DNA of 42,375 nt from Saprospiraceae bacterium (GTDB taxonomy: Bacteria > Bacteroidota > Bacteroidia > Chitinophagales > Saprospiraceae): contig JAHDIN010000025.1 in assembly GCA_020630775.1 (NCBI GenBank), forward strand, positions 1-42,375, read 5' to 3'. Position numbers and translations under genes: made by a program. Within the stretch, counting starts at the first letter, position 1. The number at the start of each line of letters is the position of its first letter. The notes beneath the pieces are model-generated. The model had not been told where the DNA came from. It was given only the letters and a program-made list of their open reading frames with translations, and ran no database searches. Of this stretch, positions 1 to 7,134 are shown piece after piece.

Positions 1-287
1 TGGAACCTGGTTATGTTTTTAGTTCTTATTCTCTGTCGTTGGACCCTGACGCTTTTAGCGTCATGCTCTAACCAACTGAGCTATGGAACCTGGTTATGTT
101 TTTAGTTCTTATTCTCTGTCGTTGGACCCTGACGCTTTTAGCGTCATGCTCTAACCAACTGAGCTATAAAACCCGGTTATTATTTTCAGTTCTTATTCTC
201 TGTCGTTGGACCCTGACGCTTTCAGCGTCATGCTCTAACCAACTGAGCTATAAAACCCGGTTATTATTTTCAGTTCTTATTCTCTGT

Positions 288-341
288 CGTTGGACCCTGA
301 CGCTTTCAGCGTCATGCTCTAACCAACTGAGCTATGGAACC
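288..341 (-). pseudogene. Best-preserved tRNA-Phe(GAA) 5' half in the array
   Basis: This copy combines the canonical acceptor 5' strand GGTTCCA with an intact D-arm, a 5-bp anticodon stem and a 7-nt loop CTGAAAG carrying anticodon GAA. It stops after GGGTCCAACG, where a T-stem should begin. The copy at 204-257 has the same anticodon loop but a GGTTTTA acceptor. It cannot fold a full cloverleaf because the T-arm and 3' acceptor strand are missing. Confidence 0.75.
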
Positions 342-534
342 TGGTTATGTTTTCAGTTCTTATTCTCTGTCGTTGGACCCTGACGCTTTAGCGTCATGCT
401 CTAACCAACTGAGCTATGGAACCTGGTTATGTTTTTAGTTCTTATTCTCTGTCGTTGGACCCTGACGCTTTAGCGTCATGCTCTAACCAACTGAGCTATG
501 GAACCTGGTTATGTTTTTAGTTCTTATTCTCTGT

Positions 535-656
535 CGTTGGACCCTGACGCTTTAGCGTCGTGCTCTAACTAATGCCGAAAATTTGAAAATTTCCGAGCAT
601 CCTCGAGAAAAAACGAAATCACAGATTTCTGTTTCTCGGGACTGAGCTATCAACCG
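535..656 (-). pseudogene. Promoter-proximal tRNA-Phe-like copy with split D-loop
   Basis: This is the first copy downstream of the promoter at 691-717. It differs from all others: acceptor CGGTTGA, D-arm interrupted after GCTCAGT by 69 bp, then TAGTTAGAGC, a CACGACG change in the anticodon stem and a shortened 6-nt anticodon loop. Its unit is 151 bp against 82 bp for its neighbour, which accounts exactly for the insertion. Confidence 0.75.
572..640 (-). repeat. 69-bp hairpin-rich insertion in the D-loop
   Basis: The segment lies between two halves of a tRNA D-loop that are contiguous in the six other copies. It is rich in inverted repeats: GAAATC-ACA-GATTTC, CGAGAAA...TTTCTCG and CGAG-CATC-CTCG, plus a direct repeat of GAAAATTT. 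There is no ORF. It resembles a small palindromic (REP/MITE-like) element, but no second copy was seen in this window and no clear target-site duplication is visible, so its mobility is an inference. Confidence 0.6.
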
Positions 657-959
657 AATAATTTATCATTCAGTCTTCACTGAAGAGGCGCAAAGTTAAT
701 GCTTATTTCTGCGTCAATCGCATTTAAAAATTGGAAAAATTCATATTGGTGAGATTCTTTTAGCACACTTAGCAAAAGAGGATTATCTAATAGATAATTG
801 ATATATCAAAAGTGTCATATTGTCACTAAAAAACAATTAATACTGTCGTTATGTCATATTATTTTTATGTTTCCAGTCAATACTACCTAATTCTCGGCAT
901 GGTACACCTATTGATAAATACTGTTCGTATTCAATTATTAAAAAGAAAAAAATTAAATC
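657..959. other. Intergenic region between tRNA-half array and hsp20
   Basis: About 300 bp without a gene. It holds the leftward promoter at 691-717, a perfect dyad ATTATCT-AAT-AGATAAT at 782-798, and a 9-bp direct repeat TGTCATATT at 813-821 and 852-860. The dyad and direct repeats lie upstream of hsp20 and could be operator sites. No exact TAnnTTTG box was found for hsp20; TATGTTTC near 866 is the nearest. The start context of hsp20 is A-rich with no Shine-Dalgarno sequence. Confidence 0.45.
691..717 (-). promoter_or_regulatory. Promoter reading into the tRNA-half array
   Basis: On the minus strand, TTGACG and TAACTTTG are separated by a 16-nt spacer counted from TTG. TAACTTTG is an exact match to the Bacteroidota -7 consensus TAnnTTTG, though the spacer is shorter than the usual 18-20. 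Transcription would start near 684, about 30 nt before the first tRNA-like copy. A small dyad CTTCA-C-TGAAG sits at the expected start. Confidence 0.55.
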
Positions 960-1400
960 ATGAACAGAAATAGATTTGCAAGACCTACACAATCGAAATC
1001 AATTATTAATGTGTTGGATGACATCTTCAATTCAAGCTTATCAGACTTTGTAAGACAAGATTTTTCATTCAATAAGCCTTCAGTAAACATTATTGAAAAC
1101 AAGGATGATTTTCAAATTCAATTGGCTGCACCCGGTCTAAACAAAGAAGACTTTAAGATAAAAGTTGATAAGGATCAATTAATTGTAAAAGCCGAAATAG
1201 AGGATAAAACAGAATCGACTAAAGAAAACTTCAGAAGAAGAGAATTTAATTTTAACTCATTCTCTAGATCGTTTCATCTTACGGATAAGATTAATTCTGA
1301 TTCGATTTCTGCCGACTATAAAGATGGCATCCTCACTATTAAATTGGAAAAAAGAGAAGAAGCTAAAGAGAAAGCACCTAGAACAATTGAAATATTATAA
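960..1400 (+). CDS. Hsp20/alpha-crystallin small heat shock protein
   Basis: A 146-aa ATP-independent holdase that binds unfolding proteins in the cytoplasm and hands them to DnaK/ClpB. The alpha-crystallin domain covers roughly residues 38-140, with the conserved AAPGLNKEDFKI segment and the terminal strand signature DGILTIKLEKRE. The C-terminus RTIEIL supplies the I-x-I motif that docks into neighbouring subunits during oligomerisation. Length is normal for the IbpA/Hsp20 family. It is a single-gene unit: the upstream array runs the other way, and a hairpin terminator at 1449-1489 follows. The upstream dyad and direct repeats might bind a stress regulator, but no CIRCE element is visible. 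Confidence 0.95.
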   Translation: MNRNRFARPTQSKSIINVLDDIFNSSLSDFVRQDFSFNKPSVNIIENKDDFQIQLAAPGLNKEDFKIKVDKDQLIVKAEIEDKTESTKENFRRREFNFNSFSRSFHLTDKINSDSISADYKDGILTIKLEKREEAKEKAPRTIEIL

Positions 1401-1448
1401 GCCAAGTCAATTGTTTAATTGCTTAATGGTTATGGAATGAATTTGATT

Positions 1449-1489
1449 CATGGAGGGCTATTCGGGTTTAGTTCTCCATGATTTTTTAG
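1449..1489 (+). terminator. Rho-independent terminator after hsp20
   Basis: Perfect 7-bp stem CATGGAG/CTCCATG (1449-1455 and 1474-1480) with an 18-nt loop, followed by ATTTTTT. It lies about 50 bp after the hsp20 stop and before the convergent gene ending at 1530. Confidence 0.6.
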
Positions 1490-1529
1490 TCCCCAAAATA
1501 ATAAACCACCCAAGCCATTACGGAAACGC

Positions 1530-3029
1530 TTACTCCACCTTTATAATCAGCTCTTTGCTAAGCAATTTGTTTTTACGGTCGAATACCAACAAATAATATC
1601 TTCCCCCAGCAAATTCTGAAACGTCAAGTACAAATGTCTGTTGACCTGCAATTGACTCAAAACGCCTTACCATAGATCCTGATTCTGAAATAATTTGATA
1701 TTTAAAGACCTGATCAGAATTATGGTTGATAAATAATTTATCAACCGCAGGATTAGGATATACATCAATGGCGATATGACCATCAGAAGAAATATCAACA
1801 TTATTAGTTGTTGAACTTGGTTCAACGAGACCTTCAGAATTAGTTTTAATAATTATAGATTCAGCAAATGGTTCACCTTCCATAATATTAACTGAAGATT
1901 GCCTGCCTACAGCAAGATATCCACCATCTTCTGTTGAAATCACACTATTAAAATGATGGTATGCAATATTTCCATCTAGATTTGAAAATCGCCTATACCA
2001 TAAACTATCGCCAGTCGAAGAAACACTACCTAATACTGCAAATTGGTAAGTCGTATCCTGAGATTTATATATTTCCGCCCCACCAATAACAACTCCATCA
2101 TTATCATGTCTTCCAGCTATACAATTCCACCTAGCAAATGCGCTTGTTGATTTACCAATACCTAATTCGCGCTGCCATTCATTGGATCCATCAAAATTTA
2201 CTTTAGCTATAAATGGAGTATGATTATATACAAACTCTGAAAGCTGTTCTGGTATATTACTGCTAATATAAATATCCCCCAACTCACTTATATATGCATC
2301 TTCAATGTTGGAGATTTTTAAATTATGCGCGGCATCAAAAGAACTTACCAATTCCAAATCATCTGTAAATTCACTCACTCTCAATGAGCTGAAATTATCA
2401 TCAATGTTACTGAATCTAGATACCGTTTTTAGATTGCCATTAGGCAATCTAAAAACACGATATCCATATGAGTTAGGATGATCATCATCAACATAATAAC
2501 TTAATGAGTCACTACTTATCTTAAGCATTGAGAATTGAAAAAATGAAGAATCCTCATCTTTAATGCCGCCGCATAAAATGTACCCATCATCTGACAAAAG
2601 AAACGATGAGGTAGCAAAATTATTTATCTCTGTTCTTAAAATTGTATCTAAGAAAGTAATTTTGTTTAATTCTGGACTATACTTTACAACATGAACCCTA
2701 CCTGTTCCTCTTGCACTCCAAACAAGTTCTGATTTACCATTTAGACTAATATGATTATCATGACTAAAGTCCATAATATAATTAGTATCGGTATGCATGA
2801 CTCTTTTAATAAAATTTCCATTTAAATCATATTGCGAAAAAAATATAGATTGATAGGTATCACCAAATCTTGCGTTTTTCCCACCAATAATGTATTTGTC
2901 ATCAACTTGAATAACTCCATGTGAGTGATTAAAGCCATCAGACGGATGCGCAGTGATTGAAAATGTTGTTTGTGAAAGACATGGAATAGCAGAGACAAAA
3001 ATTAATACTTGGATTAAAATTTTATTCAT
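1530..3029 (-). CDS. Secreted T9SS type-A sorting-domain protein, paralog 1
   Basis: A 499-aa secreted protein of unknown function. An N-terminal signal peptide (MNKILIQVLIFVSAIPCLSQ) precedes a long region with beta-propeller-like character, including repeated GG-Y and GD/GG turns and phrases such as DGGYLAVGRQ typical of secreted Bacteroidota propellers. The C-terminal 80 residues form a T9SS type-A sorting domain with the hallmark VYPNPAVDKLFI and GGRYYLLVFDRKNK, which should route it through the outer membrane to the surface or medium. It is the second of two tandem paralogs and shares blocks of identical DNA with 3159-4664. It lies 130 bp after that gene and may be co-transcribed with it. 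The propeller assignment is a guess from composition. Confidence 0.85.
   Translation of the reverse strand: MNKILIQVLIFVSAIPCLSQTTFSITAHPSDGFNHSHGVIQVDDKYIIGGKNARFGDTYQSIFFSQYDLNGNFIKRVMHTDTNYIMDFSHDNHISLNGKSELVWSARGTGRVHVVKYSPELNKITFLDTILRTEINNFATSSFLLSDDGYILCGGIKDEDSSFFQFSMLKISSDSLSYYVDDDHPNSYGYRVFRLPNGNLKTVSRFSNIDDNFSSLRVSEFTDDLELVSSFDAAHNLKISNIEDAYISELGDIYISSNIPEQLSEFVYNHTPFIAKVNFDGSNEWQRELGIGKSTSAFARWNCIAGRHDNDGVVIGGAEIYKSQDTTYQFAVLGSVSSTGDSLWYRRFSNLDGNIAYHHFNSVISTEDGGYLAVGRQSSVNIMEGEPFAESIIIKTNSEGLVEPSSTTNNVDISSDGHIAIDVYPNPAVDKLFINHNSDQVFKYQIISESGSMVRRFESIAGQQTFVLDVSEFAGGRYYLLVFDRKNKLLSKELIIKVE
1531..1835. repeat. 305-bp block identical to 3160-3464
   Basis: Base-by-base comparison shows 305 identical positions covering the T9SS sorting domain of both paralogs. 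Identity stops at a single A/T difference, after which the genes diverge strongly. The flanking parts of the genes differ at the protein level. Confidence 0.9.
2425..2456. repeat. Perfect 14-bp inverted repeat inside a CDS
   Basis: GTTTTTAGATTGCC and its exact reverse complement are separated by only ATTA. The stem lies in the coding region (protein VFRLPNGNLKTV) and in a 54-bp stretch (2418-2471) identical to 4044-4097 in the paralog. Confidence 0.9.
2521..2834. repeat. 314-bp block identical to 4147-4460
   Basis: A second perfectly identical block in the N-terminal half of the two paralogs, bounded on both sides by divergent sequence. It is the other half of the mosaic pattern. Confidence 0.9.
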
Positions 3030-3158
3030 TGAATGAAATTAATGATTAACCTATTACTTAGCTATTACATGAATATGTTCTTTTGGCGCTTCAGGTAAAA
3101 ATTGCCTTAATAAATATAGATAGAACTAAGAATATTTCAAACGAATTAAAGTACACAA

Positions 3159-4664
3159 CTACTCCACCTTTATAATCAGCTCTTTGCTAAGCAATTTGTT
3201 TTTACGGTCGAATACCAACAAATAATATCTTCCCCCAGCAAATTCTGAAACGTCAAGTACAAATGTCTGTTGACCTGCAATTGACTCAAAACGCCTTACC
3301 ATAGATCCTGATTCTGAAATAATTTGATATTTAAAGACCTGATCAGAATTATGGTTGATAAATAATTTATCAACCGCAGGATTAGGATATACATCAATGG
3401 CGATATGACCATCAGAAGAAATATCAACATTATTAGTTGTTGAACTTGGTTCAACGAGACCTTCTGAATTAGTTTTAATGATTATAGATTCAAAAGCAGG
3501 CGCACCCTCTTCAATAAATCCATTAGCCTGACAACCAACTGCTAAATAGCCACCGTCAGTGGTAGTTATAACATCTCTAAACTCATGATAGGCAATATTA
3601 CTATTTAGATTTGAAAACCTTCTATACCATAAACTATCTCCATTTGAAGAAACACTTCCAAGTACTGCGAATTGATACGTTGTATCCTGTGATTTATATA
3701 ACTCTGCACCTCCCATAACAATTCCTTCATTTTCATGTCCACCCGTTAAACAGAGCCAACTAGCATCACTAGCCGTAGACTTACCAATACCTATCTCTTG
3801 TTGCCATTCAAACATGCCTTCAGAATTTATTTTAGCAACAAATGGCGTAATTTCAAAAACGAATTCAGCGATAGGATTTAAAATATTACTGCTTATGTAA
3901 ATATCTCCCGAGTCATCAATAAAAGCATCTTCTATATTGGTGATTTTTAAATTATCCGAAACTTTAATAAAATTTACCAACTCTAAATCTTTTGTAAATT
4001 CACTTATCCCCAGAGAATTTGATTCGTCATCGTTAGTTAAACGAGATACCGTTTTTAGATTGCCATTAGGCAATCTAAAAACACGATATCCATATGAAAT
4101 AGGGTAATCATCATCAATATAAAATTTTATTGAATCACCATTAACTTTAAGCATTGAGAATTGAAAAAATGAAGAATCCTCATCTTTAATGCCGCCGCAT
4201 AAAATGTACCCATCATCTGACAAAAGAAACGATGAGGTAGCAAAATTATTTATCTCTGTTCTTAAAATTGTATCTAAGAAAGTAATTTTGTTTAATTCTG
4301 GACTATACTTTACAACATGAACCCTACCTGTTCCTCTTGCACTCCAAACAAGTTCTGATTTACCATTTAGACTAATATGATTATCATGACTAAAGTCCAT
4401 AATATAATTAGTATCGGTATGCATGACTCTTTTAATAAAATTTCCATTTAAATCATATTGTGAGAAAAATATAGATTGATAGGTATCGCCAAATCTTGCG
4501 TTTTTCCCACCAACTACATATCTGTCATCAAGCTCGATGACTCCAAAAGATGTATTAAATATATCATCAGGATGCGCGGTAATAGAAAATGTTGTTTGAG
4601 TGCTCCCAACACATGAAACTATTGACATGAACGCAAATAGAAGATATTTTATAGATCTGGGCAT
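3159..4664 (-). CDS. Secreted T9SS type-A sorting-domain protein, paralog 2
   Basis: A 501-aa homologue of the next gene downstream, with its own signal peptide (MPRSIKYLLFAFMSIVSCVGS, cleavage near TQTTFS). The body is a propeller-like secreted region and the C-terminus is a T9SS type-A sorting domain identical to that of paralog 1. Residues in the central blocks are identical to the neighbour at DNA level, while the intervening stretches differ (for example SSFDAAHNLK in paralog 1 against NFIKVSDNLK here). It starts 27 bp after the stop of the histidine kinase gene, so the two are probably in one transcript. No enzymatic motif was recognised. Confidence 0.85.
   Translation of the reverse strand: MPRSIKYLLFAFMSIVSCVGSTQTTFSITAHPDDIFNTSFGVIELDDRYVVGGKNARFGDTYQSIFFSQYDLNGNFIKRVMHTDTNYIMDFSHDNHISLNGKSELVWSARGTGRVHVVKYSPELNKITFLDTILRTEINNFATSSFLLSDDGYILCGGIKDEDSSFFQFSMLKVNGDSIKFYIDDDYPISYGYRVFRLPNGNLKTVSRLTNDDESNSLGISEFTKDLELVNFIKVSDNLKITNIEDAFIDDSGDIYISSNILNPIAEFVFEITPFVAKINSEGMFEWQQEIGIGKSTASDASWLCLTGGHENEGIVMGGAELYKSQDTTYQFAVLGSVSSNGDSLWYRRFSNLNSNIAYHEFRDVITTTDGGYLAVGCQANGFIEEGAPAFESIIIKTNSEGLVEPSSTTNNVDISSDGHIAIDVYPNPAVDKLFINHNSDQVFKYQIISESGSMVRRFESIAGQQTFVLDVSEFAGGRYYLLVFDRKNKLLSKELIIKVE
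4051..4082. repeat. Second copy of the 14-bp inverted repeat
   Basis: The same perfect GTTTTTAGATTGCC-ATTA-GGCAATCTAAAAAC arrangement as at 2425-2456, kept exactly although nearby sequence has diverged. Confidence 0.9.
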
Positions 4665-4691
4665 ATGAAAATGAACGGTACGAGAATTCAG

Positions 4692-6896
4692 TTAACTATC
4701 AATTTGACACACATTTAAAATATTCGCTTTGGCATCCTTAGAACTTAAATCTATCGACTTACCAATAGTAAAATGAAAAGTACTTCCAATTCCCAACTCT
4801 GAATCTACCCAAATTTGGCCATCATGTTTTTCTACAATTTTCTTACAAATCGATAATCCCATTCCGGTCCCTTTATACTTTGATTTATTATTGATTCTTT
4901 CAAAGTCATTAAATATTTTACTGTGAAATTGCGGCTCTATCCCTATGCCGTTATCTTGGATTCTAAAGTACCACTCATTGGTTTTTTCAAAGGCATCAAT
5001 TTTTATGTGAGGAACAGCATTTTCCTTTGAAAATTTGAGGGCGTTAGATATAAAATTCAAAAACAATTGCTTGGTTTGGATAGGGTCAGCAAATATCTGA
5101 TTGATATTTATATCCAAATCAATTATGGCACCCTTTGACTCTATATCATACGACAGATTTTGTAAGACCTTATTAATTAATTCATTCACATCCAATTGAC
5201 TACGCTTCAAGGACATAGAGTTGATTTTTGAAAGATTCAATAAATCTTCAACTAAATCTGACAACTCGGTAGTTGCCTCTTGAATAAAGGACATATAATC
5301 CTTTTCCTTTTGACTTAACCTATCGCCTGCATTTCGCTTTAGCAATCCAGTAAAACTAACTATTGTTCTTAAAGGAGATTTTAAATCGTGGGACGCGATG
5401 TGCGCAAATTGACTTAATTGAATATTAGATTCAATATACTTTTCAAGTTCGGTTTTCTTTACGTCTAAAACCTTTTCCGCAGCCAATAACTCATTGTGGG
5501 TAGCCTTCAGTTTTGAAAAGGCTTTTTTCTTAGAAATGAATTGTTGAATTACCAAAAAAAGCAATAATGCTAAAAAGGTGAGACCAAATGTCATTATTGA
5601 ATTGACCTTAATCTTTGACTGTAGATTTAATTCCAATTCTTTTTCTTTCGCCTCTTTCAAGATTAAATCCTCTTGAAATTTATTCTTTTCCTGCAATAAA
5701 GTAATCTCATTACCTTTTTCCTTTTGATGTCTTTTTTCACTTGCCTCGTTAGCAATCTTTTGATATTCTAGAGCTTCTCTAAGTTTATTATTACGAAGGA
5801 AATAATCAGAAATCAAACCAGTACTAGACTCAAGCAAAATATAATCTTTATTGTCCTTTGCCCAATCACATACTTTCTTCAGAAGGTTAAAATTATCTTT
5901 ACTTGGTTTGACAATAGATTCGAATTCAGCCTTTAATAAAAGAGCTTCAAATTCCGACTTTAAATTACGCCCTTCACTGGCATACATTAATGCATTATCA
6001 ATGGATAATGCTGCTTTTTTATAGTCTTTCTCTTTTATGGCAATTTTACCTTGATATAGATAAGCGAGGGATAAATCTGGGAAGTTGCCAAGGTTTTCCA
6101 TTGATTCTAAACCCGCAGCAATATCCAATTTAGCTTCATCAATTTCTCCTTTTTCATATTTCAATATCCCATTATAAATCAAAGGTCTCACTAAAAAACT
6201 CTTTGAAACTATATTCTCCCGATGCTCAAAAATTTCTTCAAAATAGGTTGATGCAGTTTCGTAATCCTTTAAAAGCAAATGAATGTAACCCAAATTGGTT
6301 TGAGCCATAGAAGTAAAATCATAATTCCCCTTCTCCTGAAAGGTCTTTAGCGCTTTATTTGAAAACTTGTAAGCATTTATATATTCAGATTTGTGAGTGT
6401 AGATATCACTTAAAAAGATATATGTAAAACCTAGACTGACCTTACTCTTATTCTTAGTAAAGTACTTTTCAGTTTCAGAAAGAAGACTTAAAGCTTCGTC
6501 ATACTGACCAAATCGAATTTTAATAGTTGCAATTCTATTTTTTAAGACATGATATCTGTACTCATTCTTTATTTTATAATACGGTATAATTTCTTCAATA
6601 ACACTTAAACAATCGTCGGTCTGATCAACAATTAAATAATACAAACTCAGATAGTACTTGACATTGTTAGTGATGGAATCGTTATTTAATTCCTTTGTGA
6701 CTTGCAATAAGTTTGAAGTGATTTCTATGGCTTCAAATACATTTTTATTATTGACCTTTTTTGCTCTGGCCAATTCGCTTTCTATAAAACTTAAGGTAGA
6801 ATCAATATGTGTGTTGGAGAGACCTGCCTGCACTATGGCAACCACGAATAGTATAATAGAAACAAGTGTGTACTTCGTTTTAGAATTAATGAGCAT
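4692..6896 (-). CDS. TPR-domain sensor histidine kinase
   Basis: A 734-aa membrane sensor kinase of the common Bacteroidota type. A signal/anchor segment covers residues about 8-26, followed by a periplasmic tetratricopeptide (TPR) solenoid to about residue 390. A coiled coil, one transmembrane helix near 436-455 and a second coiled coil lead to the cytoplasmic kinase. The HisKA box contains SHDLKSPLR with phospho-acceptor His503. The HATPase_c domain follows with the N box (NFISNALKFSK), G1 box DNGIGI and G2 box GTGMGLSICKK. There is no receiver domain and no response regulator gene next to it, so it is an orphan kinase. It precedes two secreted-protein paralogs by 27 bp, which suggests co-transcription. 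The input signal is unknown; TPRs may bind a protein partner. Confidence 0.92.
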   Translation of the reverse strand: MLINSKTKYTLVSIILFVVAIVQAGLSNTHIDSTLSFIESELARAKKVNNKNVFEAIEITSNLLQVTKELNNDSITNNVKYYLSLYYLIVDQTDDCLSVIEEIIPYYKIKNEYRYHVLKNRIATIKIRFGQYDEALSLLSETEKYFTKNKSKVSLGFTYIFLSDIYTHKSEYINAYKFSNKALKTFQEKGNYDFTSMAQTNLGYIHLLLKDYETASTYFEEIFEHRENIVSKSFLVRPLIYNGILKYEKGEIDEAKLDIAAGLESMENLGNFPDLSLAYLYQGKIAIKEKDYKKAALSIDNALMYASEGRNLKSEFEALLLKAEFESIVKPSKDNFNLLKKVCDWAKDNKDYILLESSTGLISDYFLRNNKLREALEYQKIANEASEKRHQKEKGNEITLLQEKNKFQEDLILKEAKEKELELNLQSKIKVNSIMTFGLTFLALLLFLVIQQFISKKKAFSKLKATHNELLAAEKVLDVKKTELEKYIESNIQLSQFAHIASHDLKSPLRTIVSFTGLLKRNAGDRLSQKEKDYMSFIQEATTELSDLVEDLLNLSKINSMSLKRSQLDVNELINKVLQNLSYDIESKGAIIDLDININQIFADPIQTKQLFLNFISNALKFSKENAVPHIKIDAFEKTNEWYFRIQDNGIGIEPQFHSKIFNDFERINNKSKYKGTGMGLSICKKIVEKHDGQIWVDSELGIGSTFHFTIGKSIDLSSKDAKANILNVCQIDS

Positions 6897-7086
6897 ACTT
6901 TAACAGCCTATCTTAAATGAACAGCATAAAAAGGAATTCTAAAATTATATTGAAAATAATCAGTATCCTAGTTTATGATGAATCAAGTTGAATGATTTAA
7001 AAAGAATAAAACCCGAATGTCAACTATTTGTTCGTTTAAGAAAGTTAATTTGAAAATATACTTTTTTTAATCTCCAAAATAAAAAA

Positions 7087-7117
7087 GGGCTCAACTAATT
7101 TAAGTTGAGCCCTTTTT
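7087..7117 (-). terminator. Strong Rho-independent terminator after the transglycosylase gene
   Basis: Perfect 10-bp stem GGGCTCAACT/AGTTGAGCCC with a 6-nt loop, flanked by A and T runs on both sides so it can work in both directions. It lies 18 bp beyond the stop at 7135. The rest of 6897-7134 is AT-rich and should hold the kinase promoter, but no exact TAnnTTTG box was found. Confidence 0.8.
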
Positions 7118-7134
7118 ATACTAATTGTAATTAG

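Larger units (their letters stand above)
1..656 (-). repeat. Tandem array of tRNA-Phe 5'-half-like units
   Basis: Seven units of 82-84 bp (unit starts 1, 84, 167, 251, 335, 417, 499) run to the left window edge, where an eighth begins. Read on the minus strand each has an acceptor-like GGTTCCA or GGTTTTA, TA, a perfect D-stem GCTC/GAGC with loop AGTTGGTTA, a 5-bp anticodon stem TGACG/CGTCA, a GGGTC variable region and CAACG. A 29-30 nt spacer then leads straight into the next acceptor. The tRNA-like parts lie at 37-90, 120-173, 204-257, 288-341, 371-423, 453-505 and 535-656. No T-loop and no pairing 3' acceptor strand are present, so these are not functional tRNAs. The loop CTGAAAG in two copies (anticodon GAA) identifies tRNA-Phe as the parent. 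The simplest origin is tandem duplication of leader plus 5' half of a tRNA-Phe gene; an intact gene may lie just left of the window. Confidence 0.85.

Noticed and set aside
96..383. 95-aa ORF with 28-aa internal repeats on the plus strand
   Set aside because: It is the antisense translation of the 84-bp tRNA-like repeat (84 is divisible by 3), so the repeat peptide is an artefact. It has no RBS and no family match.
1..656. CRISPR array
   Set aside because: Units are near-identical throughout, including the part between tRNA-like segments. There are no variable spacers and the repeat is a tRNA half, not a CRISPR repeat.
1..656. Functional tRNA-Phe operon
   Set aside because: No unit has a T-arm, GTTCGA loop or 3' acceptor strand; several have 6-nt anticodon loops.
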